Assembly (NCBI RefSeq): GCF_007164525.1
Contig: NZ_AP019791.1
Coordinates: forward strand, 1,723,501-1,787,500
Direction: 5' to 3'
Length of the DNA: 64,000 nucleotides
Source: Rubrobacter xylanophilus
GTDB lineage: Bacteria; Actinomycetota; Rubrobacteria; Rubrobacterales; Rubrobacteraceae
Part shown: in pieces, positions 35,451 through 44,366 of the stretch
Layout of the letters: the number at the start of each line of letters is the position of its first letter
Position numbering within the stretch: position 1 is the stretch's first letter
Notes under the pieces: generated by a model
What the model was told of the DNA's origin: nothing
The model's input: the letters and a program-made list of their open reading frames with translations, nothing else
Database searches by the model: none
Made by a program: the position numbers and the translations under genes

Positions 35451-35879
35451 CTAACCCTCCCGAGGCAGAACGGTGGCGGTCCGGGAGACGAACTCGGAGA
35501 GCGTCTGCCCCTGCAGGTAGTCCAGGATGGCCCCCTGTCCCTCCTCCCAAGCCTCGTGCATCGCGCAGGGAGCCCCGGCGCCGCAGGCGCGGTCCTCCAT
35601 GATGCATCGGGTCACCTCGAAGGGACCCTCGATGGCCTCGACCGCCTCCCGCAGGGTGATCTGCTCCGGCGGCCGGGCCAGCTCAGAACCCCCTCGCCGT
35701 CCCTCGCTGCTCCGGACCAGCTCCGCACGAGAGAGCTTGGCCAGAACCCGGGCCAGGAGCCGCCGCGGGATGCCGGTGTCGGCAGCGATCGTGTCCGCCG
35801 TCACCCTGCGTCCGACGTGGGCCAGGTAGATCAGGGCGCGCAGCGCGTAGCGGCCCTCGCTGGAGAGCTCGAGCCTCAT
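35451..35879 (-). CDS. Rrf2-family transcriptional regulator (likely Fe-S)
   Basis: A 142-residue winged-helix regulator: MRLELSSEGRYALRALIYLA, then IPRRLLARVLAKLSRAELVRSSEGRRGG, then a cysteine cluster CIMEDRACGAGAPC that would ligate an iron-sulphur cluster (C-x6-C-x5-C, slightly closer spaced than in IscR/NsrR). Such proteins sense iron, NO, or redox state. It is divergent from the cupin gene over a 44-bp dyad (35894-35937), which is its likely binding site. Confidence 0.88.
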   Translation of the reverse strand: MRLELSSEGRYALRALIYLAHVGRRVTADTIAADTGIPRRLLARVLAKLSRAELVRSSEGRRGGSELARPPEQITLREAVEAIEGPFEVTRCIMEDRACGAGAPCAMHEAWEEGQGAILDYLQGQTLSEFVSRTATVLPREG

Positions 35880-35893
35880 GCGCCGCCGTTTCC

Positions 35894-35937
35894 CGCGAAG
35901 TAGTACATATCCCTATTGTACACAATACCACTTCGCG
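35894..35937. promoter_or_regulatory. Large dyad in the Rrf2/cupin interval
   Basis: Arms CGCGAAGTAGTA (35894-35905) and TACCACTTCGCG (35926-35937) are complementary at 11 of 12 positions. Inside, ATTGTACACAAT (35915-35926) is a second dyad with 5-bp arms and contains the minus-strand TACAAT that could be the -10 of the Rrf2 gene. Good candidate for the Rrf2 operator, with autoregulation. Confidence 0.55.
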
Positions 35938-35977
35938 GAGGACGGCGCACGTTCTGGGGTGGTAAGCTCGAAAGGCG

Positions 35978-36325
35978 GTGGAAAGCGTCTTCCTGGACAT
36001 GGTGCGCGCGGCGGCACGGGGTGGCAGGGGGACGGTATGGACGCTCGCCGACTCCGGGGAGCTCAACGCCAACCTCCTGCGCTTCCCGGCGGGGACCGGG
36101 GTGGAGGAGCATACCAACGAGGCGGTCGACGTGCTGCTCGTAGGAGTCGCCGGGGAGGGGCTCGCCAGGGTCGGCAACGAGGAGCACCGGCTGCGTCCCG
36201 GTGTGCTGCTCGCGATCCCCAAGGGCGCTCCGCGCAGCCTGCGCGGCCTCTCCGGGGACTTCGCCTGCCTCAGCGTCCATCGTAGGCGGGGACCGCTCGT
36301 CCCGAAACGGCGCCGGGGGGCTTAG
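35978..36325 (+). CDS. Small cupin-domain protein
   Basis: A 115-residue single cupin barrel: FPAGTGVEEHTNEAVDVLLVGVAGEGLARVGNEEHRLRPGVLLAIPKGAPRSLRG. Cupin motif 1 retains one His (EEHTNE) and motif 2 ends with PKGAPRS where the metal-binding His is replaced, so it may not bind metal normally. GTG 35978; TAAGCT (35963-35968) ends 9 nt upstream. Probably regulated with the divergent Rrf2 gene. Confidence 0.72.
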   Translation: MESVFLDMVRAAARGGRGTVWTLADSGELNANLLRFPAGTGVEEHTNEAVDVLLVGVAGEGLARVGNEEHRLRPGVLLAIPKGAPRSLRGLSGDFACLSVHRRRGPLVPKRRRGA

Positions 36326-36335
36326 CCTCTGGCGG

Positions 36336-37490
36336 TCAACGGGCGAGGGCGGCCCGGTACACCCTCTCAACCTCGCCGGCCACCCGGTTCCAGTCGTAGC
36401 GCCGGGCCGTCCGCAGCCCGGCGGCCGCGAGGCGCTTCCGGAGGGTGGGGTTCTTCAGGAGTCCCGTGAGCGCCGCGGCGAGGGCCTCCGGGTCTCCCGG
36501 GGGGAACAGCAGGCCGTCGCGGCCGTGGGTGATCACGCGGTCGTAGCCCGGGATGTCGCTCGCCACCACCGGAAGCCCGGCCGCCATCGCCTCGACCAGG
36601 ACCATCCCGAAGGACTCGCGCCCCGTGGAGGGGGCGCAGAGCACCTCGGCCGAGTGCATCGCCCGCACGAGCCCCTCCCCGTCGACCACCCCACGCACCT
36701 CGACGCTGGAGAGGAGCCGCTTGGGGACGTCCACGTCCTCGGGGCGGCTCCCCACGATCACGAGCCGGGCGCCGGGCACGGCGTCGAGGACCCGCCCGAA
36801 GGCCTCCAGAAGGACCGGAAGCCCCTTGCGGGGGACGGGACGCCCGACGAAGAGCACCTCCCCCGGGCGACGCCCGAGGCCGGGTGGGGGCGAGAAGCGC
36901 TCCACGTCCACGCCGTTCGGTATGATCCAGCAGTCCGACCGGAAGTAGCGTCCGGCGGACGCGGCGGCGGCCGGGGAGACGGCGATCCGCTCGCAGAGCA
37001 CCCGGCCGATGCGGTCGGTGGGGTCCAGCAGGGCACGGGCCACCCGGAAGATCCGGCAGTAGACAGAGCCCTCCGGGTAGTTGGCGTGGAAGGTCCCGAC
37101 GACCGGGAGGCGCAGCTCCTCGGCGGCGGCCAGGGCGGCCAGCGAGACCATCGGGGCCAGCGGTTCGTGGACGTGGATCACGTCGGGGCGCAGCGCCTTC
37201 ACCGCCCGGCGCACCGTCCCCCACACCCGCGGCGAGAAGGCTATGTTGGCGAGCGAGCCGTTGGCCGGGAAGGGCAACGAGCGGCCGACCGGTACGACCC
37301 TCTCCGGCGGCGGGTGGTGACGCCCCAGCCTGGGGTGCAGCAGCCGGGTGCGCAGGTCCAGCGGGTCGTTCGGAGCCAGGACCCGCACCTCGTGGCCGCG
37401 CCGCTCCAGCTGGCAGGCCAGCGCGTCAACGTGCTCCAGGACCCCGCCGGGGAAGGACCAGGAGTAGGGCGAGACCAGGCAGACCCTCAC
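36336..37490 (-). CDS. GT4 glycosyltransferase (PimA-like)
   Basis: A 384-residue GT-B enzyme: N-terminal VRVCLVSPYSWSFPGGVLEHVDALACQLERRGHEV and GTFHANYPEGS, C-terminal EVLFVGRPVPRKGLPVLLEAF and the EX7E motif in GRESFGMVLVEAMAAGLPVVAS. The SxxFPGGV-H start resembles PimA, which mannosylates phosphatidyl-myo-inositol, so a lipid glycosylation role is plausible. Frame is open upstream; GTG 37490 is chosen for the GTGA overlap with the Mut7-C gene. Confidence 0.85.
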   Translation of the reverse strand: MRVCLVSPYSWSFPGGVLEHVDALACQLERRGHEVRVLAPNDPLDLRTRLLHPRLGRHHPPPERVVPVGRSLPFPANGSLANIAFSPRVWGTVRRAVKALRPDVIHVHEPLAPMVSLAALAAAEELRLPVVGTFHANYPEGSVYCRIFRVARALLDPTDRIGRVLCERIAVSPAAAASAGRYFRSDCWIIPNGVDVERFSPPPGLGRRPGEVLFVGRPVPRKGLPVLLEAFGRVLDAVPGARLVIVGSRPEDVDVPKRLLSSVEVRGVVDGEGLVRAMHSAEVLCAPSTGRESFGMVLVEAMAAGLPVVASDIPGYDRVITHGRDGLLFPPGDPEALAAALTGLLKNPTLRKRLAAAGLRTARRYDWNRVAGEVERVYRAALAR

Positions 37491-37945
37491 CCGAAGACCC
37501 TCCCGAGACGGCCCCCGATCCGCTCCCAGTGCGAGCCGTACCAGAAGACCCGCCGGCAGCCCCGGCAGCGGAAGAAGAGCCGCTGCCGCCCGGCCACCCC
37601 CGGCGGGACATCGTCCGCCACATCCTCCGGGGAGGCCTCCGCGAGCTCGCCGTTGCACTCCATGCAGCGGGAGGGGAGGCGGCGCAGCCCGAAGTGCGTG
37701 GCGACCACCCTGAGCTGCTCCTCCACGGAGAGGTCCTGGGGAAGAAGGAGCACCCCGACCCGCCCGTCCCTGACGGGGGCCCGCTCCATGAAACCCCCGT
37801 CGCAGGTCAGGATCACGCGGTCCTCCTCCATCGCCCGCCGCACGATCTCGCCGTCCGGCTCCCCGCGGGCGCAGCTGGCGTCGTACCCCGCGGCCCTGAG
37901 CCATTTGGCCAGCCCGCCGAGCATGGCGTCGCACAGGAAACGCAC
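37487..37945 (-). CDS. Mut7-C RNase-domain protein with zinc ribbon
   Basis: A 152-residue protein: PIN-like Mut7-C domain MRFLCDAMLGGLAKWLRAAGYDASCA with acidic residues (Asp6, EEDRVILTCDGGF) for a metal-dependent nuclease site, followed by a zinc ribbon CMECNGEL...CRGC. The family is thought to be a ribonuclease but its targets are unknown. GTG start; it overlaps the glycosyltransferase gene by 4 nt and follows dut by 4 nt. Confidence 0.83.
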   Translation of the reverse strand: MRFLCDAMLGGLAKWLRAAGYDASCARGEPDGEIVRRAMEEDRVILTCDGGFMERAPVRDGRVGVLLLPQDLSVEEQLRVVATHFGLRRLPSRCMECNGELAEASPEDVADDVPPGVAGRQRLFFRCRGCRRVFWYGSHWERIGGRLGRVFG

Positions 37946-37949
37946 CGCG

Positions 37950-38405
37950 CTACGTCCCCGAGGAACCGAACCCCGCCTCGCCGCGGCCGTCGGGGGAATC
38001 CCCGAGCGAGGCGGCCTCCACGAAGGCGGCGGCCTCCGCCCGGACGAGGAGCAGCTGGGCGACCCGCATGCCGGGCTCCACCCGGAAGGACTCCCGCGGG
38101 TCGTGGTTGATGAGCGGGATCCTGACCTCTCCCCGGTAGCCGGGGTCTATGAGGCCGGGGGCGTTGGCCAGCGAGACGCCGTGGCGGGAGGCAAGCCCGC
38201 TGCGCGGCAGGACCAGCCCCGCATAACCCTCCGGGATGGCGACCGAGAGGCCGGTGCGTACCAGAGACCGCCCCCCCGGCGGAAGCTCGACGCCCTCCAC
38301 CACCCGCAGGTCGTATCCCGCGTCCCCGGCGTGGGCCCGCTCGGGGGGACGGGCTCCGGGGACGAGCCGCCGGAACGGGACCTTGAGGGCGCGCTCGCCT
38401 CGCAT
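37950..38405 (-). CDS. dut: dUTP diphosphatase
   Basis: A 151-residue trimeric-type dUTPase hydrolysing dUTP to dUMP. Motifs: AGDAGYDLR (1), LPRSGLASRHGV (2), NAPGLIDPGYRGEVRIPLINHD (3), RVAQLLLVR (4) and the mobile C-terminal arm GRGEAGFGSSG (5). ATG 38405. It begins the dut, Mut7-C, PimA-like gene run. ThyX elsewhere in the window would use the dUMP product. Confidence 0.94.
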   Translation of the reverse strand: MRGERALKVPFRRLVPGARPPERAHAGDAGYDLRVVEGVELPPGGRSLVRTGLSVAIPEGYAGLVLPRSGLASRHGVSLANAPGLIDPGYRGEVRIPLINHDPRESFRVEPGMRVAQLLLVRAEAAAFVEAASLGDSPDGRGEAGFGSSGT

Positions 38406-38438
38406 GCTGCGGCAAATCTTAGCACGCGGGTCGAGGGA

Positions 38439-40775
38439 TCAGCCGGAACCGCGCAGGCGCACCTCGGGATCCCGGAACGCGACCCGGGCATCCTCGGTGT
38501 ACAACCCCACCCGGCCGTGCAGGATCGGATCGGGATCGGTGTAGGAGATCACGCGCTCCCCGTCGACGTAGACGGTGATCCGGGGACCGCGCAGCTCTAT
38601 CCGATACGTGTGCCACCGGCCCGGCCGGGCGGCCGGCTCCGGGCGGGTGACGAGGAACTCCTGCCCCACGCCCGCCGGCGGGACCAGCTTGCCGAGCTCT
38701 AGGCCGTTGGTCTTGTGGGCCAGGTAGTAGCTGCGGCCCTCGCCCGCGTAGCGGAAGAGGAGCCAGCCACTCTCCCACGGGTTCGGGGGCGAGTTCCGGC
38801 GCAGCTGCTTCTCGAGCCGCATCCGGACGGTGAAGGTGTAGTCGCGCCAGCCCGGCTCCCCGGCCAGCGCGAGCGCGGCGCTGGTCTGCGAGGGGGATCC
38901 GACGGCCCGCGGCTCCAGGACCGCCGCACCGTCCTCCACCCCGACCCGGCCGTAGCCGTCGTAGACCACCTCCCAGTCGAGCCCGCTCCAGCCCTCGAGC
39001 TCTCCCCCGCCGGAGGGACCGCCCCCGGAGAAGAAGCGGACGCCGCCGGCGATCCCGGCCAGGAGGAGCAGTGCCGCGGACGCGGCGACCCACGCCCGCA
39101 GGCTTCCCCCGGCCAGGAACGCGGCGGGAGGCGGGGAGCGCCACATGCTCCTGAGCCGGAGGAGCAGCACGCCGGCCGCCGCCAGGATCGCGAGGACGGT
39201 CCACGGCGCATCCCGCACCGCCGGCCACCAGGAGAACTGCCTCTCCAGCGCGTCGTCCAGCGCCATGAGGGCCAGCCAGGGGCCGGAGACCAGCCAGGAC
39301 TTGAGGCGGGTTAGCGGGTCGGGACGGTAGTCGTAGGAGACCTCGGTGGGCAGGTCCTTCAGGTCGGCGAAGACGTAGCCCTGCCGGGAGAGCCCCTCCA
39401 CCAGGCGCTCCAGCTCGGAGGGCGGCACGCTCGCCGGGTGGTAGAAGCCCACCGCCCAGGCGTCGCGGACGATCTTGAGCAGCCGGGCGCGCTCCAGCTG
39501 ATCCTCCACCGTGCGCCCCTCCCGCGGCGCTATGTAGCCCAGGTTCTCCGGGACGAGAACCTGCCCGTAGGGGTCGGGGCCGGAGGGGTAGGGCAGCCAC
39601 CCGACCGGGTCGCGGGTCTCTATGGCGTGCGAGAAGTACTCCGCGAAGGTCCGGTAGGCGAGCGGGGAGGCCGCGTAGTGGGGGGTCTCCCACAGGCGCG
39701 GCTCGAGGCCGTTGTCGCGGAGGATGCGGATGCCGTCCTCGAGCTTGCGGGCGTACATCTCTCGCGTCTCGCCGGCGATGGGGGCGTCACGCTGCTCGTC
39801 CCAAAACTCGTAGTCCTCGCCGCTGCCGAAGGTGTGGTGGTAGCCGTGCAGGATGATGGTTCCGCCACGCTCCTGAGCGTAGCGCAGCGCCCGGACGAAC
39901 CCCGGCCTCTCGGAGAGCTCCACCACCCTTCCGTCCTCGAAGCGCTGCGCGGGGATGACCCCCAGCGCGAACGGGACCCGGCGCTCGTGGAGGTAGTCGG
40001 CGATGCGGATGATCCTCTCGGGCGGGATGTGCACGGAGACGTCCTCCAGCCGGACGACCGCCCGCCGCGGCCCCTCGGCCGGGACGCCGAGGAAGTCGTG
40101 GAGTACGTCGGCCAGGATGAGGACCGGGGCGTCGCGCTCCGGGTCCGGGTAGGCCGAGCTCGAGGCGGGCAGCCCGTTGACGTACCAGAGGTTCTTGCCG
40201 CGCAGGACGTACGGCACCGGCTCCTGGCCGGCGAGCTCGTAAGAGGCGAGCACCCGGACGCCGGGCGAGGCTATCCGGATGCGGCGGAGCTCCCCGGGGG
40301 CCGCCGGGTAACTCTCTTCGCGGTAGCGGACCTGGATGGGCCCCTCCGGCCGCAGATTCCCCTCCGGGAAGAACCCGAAGTCTGCCCCGCCGAGATCCTC
40401 GAGCCTGTGGCCGAGCCAGAGCACCGGCCGCTCCGGGCGCGCGAGATCCCGGAGCAGATCATCGGGCAGAGGTCTCAGAGCATCGTTGCCGACCACGACG
40501 ACCCTGTCGTAGCGGGAGGCCATGCCGGGCTCGTACTCCTCCGGGGAGATCACGGCGGTCTCGCGGGTGAAGTGCCGGAGCAGCATCTCCATCTGCAGGC
40601 CCATCCTCTCGGAGGCCCGCTGCCACTCGGACGAGGGCTGGTTGACGACGAGGACGGCCGGGGTCCCGGAGCCTTCGTCGGCCCCCGCGACGCCGGCGGG
40701 CGTGAGGAGAAGCAGCACCGCGACGAGCAACGCCGGGAGCAGGCGGCCGGCTACCCGAGAACCCCAGCCCACCAT
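38439..40775 (-). CDS. DUF2334 deacetylase-like membrane protein with C-terminal beta-sandwich domain
   Basis: A 778-residue protein. Signal/anchor at residues 12-32, a Rossmann-like DUF (to about 210), then a polysaccharide-deacetylase-type DUF2334 domain with AVVRLEDVSVHIPPERI, GTIILHGYHH and LWETPHYAASPLAY supplying Asp and His ligands. Two membrane helices (about 540-600) precede a C-terminal LamG/DUF1080-like domain (WEVVYDGYGRVGV to GRVGLYTEDARVAF) that is paralogous to the 44367-45095 protein. It likely trims an envelope polysaccharide made by the GT2 upstream. Start ATG 40775 overlaps the previous gene by 25 nt. Confidence 0.75.
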   Translation of the reverse strand: MVGWGSRVAGRLLPALLVAVLLLLTPAGVAGADEGSGTPAVLVVNQPSSEWQRASERMGLQMEMLLRHFTRETAVISPEEYEPGMASRYDRVVVVGNDALRPLPDDLLRDLARPERPVLWLGHRLEDLGGADFGFFPEGNLRPEGPIQVRYREESYPAAPGELRRIRIASPGVRVLASYELAGQEPVPYVLRGKNLWYVNGLPASSSAYPDPERDAPVLILADVLHDFLGVPAEGPRRAVVRLEDVSVHIPPERIIRIADYLHERRVPFALGVIPAQRFEDGRVVELSERPGFVRALRYAQERGGTIILHGYHHTFGSGEDYEFWDEQRDAPIAGETREMYARKLEDGIRILRDNGLEPRLWETPHYAASPLAYRTFAEYFSHAIETRDPVGWLPYPSGPDPYGQVLVPENLGYIAPREGRTVEDQLERARLLKIVRDAWAVGFYHPASVPPSELERLVEGLSRQGYVFADLKDLPTEVSYDYRPDPLTRLKSWLVSGPWLALMALDDALERQFSWWPAVRDAPWTVLAILAAAGVLLLRLRSMWRSPPPAAFLAGGSLRAWVAASAALLLLAGIAGGVRFFSGGGPSGGGELEGWSGLDWEVVYDGYGRVGVEDGAAVLEPRAVGSPSQTSAALALAGEPGWRDYTFTVRMRLEKQLRRNSPPNPWESGWLLFRYAGEGRSYYLAHKTNGLELGKLVPPAGVGQEFLVTRPEPAARPGRWHTYRIELRGPRITVYVDGERVISYTDPDPILHGRVGLYTEDARVAFRDPEVRLRGSG

Positions 40776-41719
40776 CTGACACCGTATCCCGCGGCCACGG
40801 CGGCGGCCAGGTCCCCCGGCGCTCCCGGAGAGCCTCCGGCGAGCAGCCCCACGGCGGACGCGGCGACCAGGAACAGAAAGAGTTCGGTCTGCATCCTCCC
40901 CCGCAGCGTCCCGCACCGGGCCCGCACCAGCAGCCCGCCCGCCGCCGAGACGGTGAGGAGGAACCAGAGGCCAGCCCCGGAGACACCGGACAGCAGCCCC
41001 TCAGCCCCGGATATCCCGCCCCGGGCCGCGGCCTCCGCCGGGACCGCGAGGGAGAGAACACCCGCGGCGCAGACGGAGGCGGCCATGACGAGCGCGGCAG
41101 TAAAGCGCCACGAGCCGAGGGGCCACCGGCGGGCGAGGAGAATGCCGAGCACTGAGAGCAACCATGCATGGGCGACGTGTTCCGGACCGCCGGCGAGGAC
41201 GAGGGACGCCGCCGCGGCGAAGCAGCCGGCGAGCGGCAAGAACGCCGCGCGGCGGGCCTGAACGCACAGGAGCGCGCAGCCGGAGGCCAGGATGAGGAGC
41301 GCGGAAGGGAGGCCACCCGCGAGGGCTCCGGCGAAGACCGGCAGCGCCAGAGCCGCCGCGGCGAGCCGGGAGGGGGTCGGGAGGGTACGGGATGCGGCGA
41401 GCGCCGCTCCGAGGCCGGCGAGAAGCACGCCGGCGCGCACGAGATCTCCGGCGGCGGGCGGTGTGCGGTCGATGAGCGCGGCGGCCGCCAGAACGAAAAC
41501 GGCGGGCTCGAGAAGGGGGAGCAGGCGCGGTAGGCCTCTCCGGAGAGGCGCGAACCTCCGAAGTTCGACCACCTCTCCGGCCGGCGTCCACTGCTCCCGC
41601 AGCCGGAGAAGCATCAGCCCGCCGGTCGCCGCGCAGGCCAGCGGCACCGACAAAAAGCCCCCCAGGACGCCGGCGGCGAGCAGCGGCAGGGCGGCGAGGA
41701 CGGCGAACGCCCGGATCAC
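40751..41719 (-). CDS. Polytopic membrane protein of the polysaccharide operon
   Basis: A 322-residue alanine/leucine-rich protein with about ten predicted membrane spans and no recognised motif. It could be a flippase, polymerase, or export component, but nothing in the sequence decides. The GTG start at 41719 overlaps the wecB stop by GTGA, so it is translated with wecB. Confidence 0.65.
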   Translation of the reverse strand: MIRAFAVLAALPLLAAGVLGGFLSVPLACAATGGLMLLRLREQWTPAGEVVELRRFAPLRRGLPRLLPLLEPAVFVLAAAALIDRTPPAAGDLVRAGVLLAGLGAALAASRTLPTPSRLAAAALALPVFAGALAGGLPSALLILASGCALLCVQARRAAFLPLAGCFAAAASLVLAGGPEHVAHAWLLSVLGILLARRWPLGSWRFTAALVMAASVCAAGVLSLAVPAEAAARGGISGAEGLLSGVSGAGLWFLLTVSAAGGLLVRARCGTLRGRMQTELFLFLVAASAVGLLAGGSPGAPGDLAAAVAAGYGVRWWAGVLG

Positions 41720-42936
41720 GCGGCCCCCTCCTCGGAGATCTCCGCCGGGGCGGGCGAGAAGGGAGCCGGAGCCTCGCCGCTCAGGCCGAAGTGGAAGCGC
41801 AGCGCGGCGGCGACCCGGCGGGACGCCCGCCCGTCGCCGTAGGGATTGCGGGCCCGGGCCATCCTCCGGTAGGTCTCCCCATCGCGCAGCAGGGTCTCCG
41901 CGGCGGCGAGCACCCTCTCGGGGGCGGTCCCCACCAGGAGCGAGGTACCGGCCTCCACCGCCTCCGGGCGCTCGGTGGTCTCCCGGAGCACCAGCACCGG
42001 CTTGCCGAGCGCCGGGGCCTCCTCCTGAAGCCCGCCCGAGTCCGTGAGGACGAACTCGCAGGCGTCCAGCTTCGCTACCAGCTCCTCGTAGTCCAGGGGC
42101 TCCAGGAGCTTTATCCGCACGTTGTCCCCGAGCAGGCGGTACACCGTCTCCCGGACGAACGGCGAGCGGTGGACGGGGAAGATCACCTCCACCTCCGGGT
42201 TGCGCCGGACGAGCTCCAGGATGGCCCGGCACACCCGCTCCAGGACCTCTCCCCGGCTCTCGCGGCGGTGCATCGTCACCAGCACCTTCCGGCGCCTCCA
42301 GCGGCGCCGCTCGGCCTCCGGGGGGAACGGGGGGACGGGTGGGATCCGCTCCTTCACGGAGAGCAGGGCGTCTATGACGGTGTTCCCGGTCACGAGGATG
42401 TCTCGCTCCGGGACGTTCTCCAACTGCAGCCGGCGGGCGGCGTGGGGCGTGGGTGCGAAGTGCAGGGCGGCCAGCGTCCCTATGAGCCGCCGGTTGCCCT
42501 CCTCGGGGAAGGGGCTGTAGAGGTCGGCGGTGCGCAGCCCGGCCTCCAGGTGGGCCACCGGCACCCGGGAGTAGTAGGCGGCGAGGGCGCCGGCCATCGC
42601 CGAGGTGGTGTCCCCCTGCACGAGCACGATGTCTGGGTTCAGGCGCGAGATCTCACCGTCCAGCGCCTCGAGCGCCCGGTTGGTCAGGCCGGTGAGGCTC
42701 TGGCGGTCCCGCATTACGCCGAGCTCGACGTCGGGCTCGAGCTCGAAGGCCGAGAGGGCCTGCTCGAGCATCTCCCGGTGCTGGCCGGTGCTGCACAGCA
42801 CGACGTCGAAGTCTCCGTCCTCGCGCAGCTCCCTGATTACCGGGGCCACCTTTATGGCCTCGGGACGGGTCCCCACGACTGCGAGCACGCGGGGACGCCT
42901 GCGGCAGAGATCCAACCTTGCCCTTCCGGATGCCAT
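41716..42936 (-). CDS. wecB: UDP-N-acetylglucosamine 2-epimerase
   Basis: A 406-residue WecB: VVGTRPEAIKVAPVIREL, VLCSTGQHREMLEQAL, VQGDTTSAMAGALAAYY, HLEAGLRTADLYSPFPEEGNRRLIGTLA and LTDSGGLQEEAPALGKPVLVLRETTERPEA, with all usual UDP-binding and catalytic residues. It interconverts UDP-GlcNAc and UDP-ManNAc, giving ManNAc for an envelope polymer. About 20 extra N-terminal residues; it starts 4 nt after the GT2 gene. Confidence 0.94.
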   Translation of the reverse strand: MASGRARLDLCRRRPRVLAVVGTRPEAIKVAPVIRELREDGDFDVVLCSTGQHREMLEQALSAFELEPDVELGVMRDRQSLTGLTNRALEALDGEISRLNPDIVLVQGDTTSAMAGALAAYYSRVPVAHLEAGLRTADLYSPFPEEGNRRLIGTLAALHFAPTPHAARRLQLENVPERDILVTGNTVIDALLSVKERIPPVPPFPPEAERRRWRRRKVLVTMHRRESRGEVLERVCRAILELVRRNPEVEVIFPVHRSPFVRETVYRLLGDNVRIKLLEPLDYEELVAKLDACEFVLTDSGGLQEEAPALGKPVLVLRETTERPEAVEAGTSLLVGTAPERVLAAAETLLRDGETYRRMARARNPYGDGRASRRVAAALRFHFGLSGEAPAPFSPAPAEISEEGAA

Positions 42937-42940
42937 CGTT

Positions 42941-44203
42941 CTAGAGGACCTCCTTCTTCTGGGAGAGATCACCGGCGAGCGAGGGTCCCTCCGCCTCCTC
43001 CTCGGTGGTGAACCGCGCGGTCTTGGCCCAGCCTCTCCTCCCGAGGAGGATGTTCCACCAGGCCGCGACGGAGGAGAGGAACCACACGCCCGAGTAGAAG
43101 ACGAAGAGGTGCCCGTGCAACAAAGAGCTGAAGATCCCGCGGCCCTCGATCCTGACCAAGTAGGCGACGGCCAGCGGGGCGACCACGAAGCCCACGGCGT
43201 AGGTGAGCGCGAGGGCGGGGACCCTCCAGTCGCCGAAGCCCGAGAGCAGTTGATGCCAGGAGACGAGCGCCGCAAGGCCGATGGGGAGGATCGTGGCTGG
43301 CAGAAGCAGGAACACGGCGAGGTCCAGCCGGGTGCGCAGGGGCAGGACGCCGCGCAGGAGGCGCGGGAGGTATTGCCAGCACACCAGATGCCCCTGCATC
43401 CAGCGGCTCCGCTGACGCACCAGCCGGCCGAGCTCGGGCACGGCCTCCTGCCAGACGGTGGCCGAGGGACAGAAGCGCAGCAGGCCGCTTCCGGAGGCGA
43501 GCAGGCGGAGGCTGAGGTCGAGGTCCTCGGTCAGCGAGTCGGCCCGCCAGGGCTCCTCGCCCAGCCCCTCCAGGGCCGAGAGCCGGACGCATTGTCCGTT
43601 GCCGCCGAGGGTGGCGCTCCCGAGCAGGTTCTTGGCCCGGCACATCACCCGCCCCCAGATCGCGAACTCCAGGTTCTGCCAGAAGGTGAGCAGGTTGGTG
43701 TCGGCGTTGTACATCCGGACCGCCGACTGGACCCCGACGACGCGCGGGTCGGCGAAGTAGGGGGCCACGGCGTCGAGAAACCCCGGCTCCACCCGGGCGT
43801 CCGCATCGAAAACGGTGACGATGATGTTCTGGGCGCCGAAGTACTCGCTGATCCTCATCTGGCGGATGGCGGCGAGCCCGGCGTTGAGGACGTGTCCCTT
43901 GCCCCGGCGGGCCTCGCCGGGGGGCTGGCGGAGCAGGCGGACCCGGGGGTTCTTGAGAAACGGCTCCACCGAACCGACGGTGTCGTCGTCGGAGTCGTCG
44001 TCGATGACCAGCACGAGGAAGTTGCCCCGCAGCCGCAGCAGGCTGGAGAGGGTCCGGGAGATCACCCGCTCCTCGTTGAGCGCGGGGACGAGCAACACGA
44101 AGAGCAGGCCGCTGTCCAGAGCATCCCCGGGACGGGGCTCGGAGCTCCGGGCGGCGAGCACGGCGAGCGCATACCCGTAGAGGGCGACGAACAGGATGGT
44201 CAT
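42941..44203 (-). CDS. Membrane GT2 glycosyltransferase (processive, PgaC/hyaluronan-synthase-like)
   Basis: A 420-residue enzyme: an N-terminal span, a GT2 domain with IDDDSDDD (donor binding), VFDADARVEPGF (DxD), SLTEDLDLSLRLL (TED, base) and QRSRWMQG (QxxRW of processive synthases), then three to four C-terminal membrane helices. This architecture synthesises and extrudes beta-linked amino-sugar or glucose polymers. ATG 44203 is chosen: TATACG (minus strand, 44213-44218) ends 9 nt upstream; TTG 44221 would lie on the promoter. Heads the GT2-wecB-membrane-DUF2334 operon. Confidence 0.85.
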   Translation of the reverse strand: MTILFVALYGYALAVLAARSSEPRPGDALDSGLLFVLLVPALNEERVISRTLSSLLRLRGNFLVLVIDDDSDDDTVGSVEPFLKNPRVRLLRQPPGEARRGKGHVLNAGLAAIRQMRISEYFGAQNIIVTVFDADARVEPGFLDAVAPYFADPRVVGVQSAVRMYNADTNLLTFWQNLEFAIWGRVMCRAKNLLGSATLGGNGQCVRLSALEGLGEEPWRADSLTEDLDLSLRLLASGSGLLRFCPSATVWQEAVPELGRLVRQRSRWMQGHLVCWQYLPRLLRGVLPLRTRLDLAVFLLLPATILPIGLAALVSWHQLLSGFGDWRVPALALTYAVGFVVAPLAVAYLVRIEGRGIFSSLLHGHLFVFYSGVWFLSSVAAWWNILLGRRGWAKTARFTTEEEAEGPSLAGDLSQKKEVL

Positions 44204-44366
44204 GGTCACTGCCGTATACAACCGGGCTCTCCTTCGCTCTTCTCTTCGGCGACCAACACGAGAAGAAGGTTAGAAGGGCGAGCCCGAAGCGACATCCGCC
44301 GAACGGCGGGTCTGGTGGAGGATCTTTGCCTTACTCCGGGTGGCGTAGGCCACCCGGGAGACGCTT

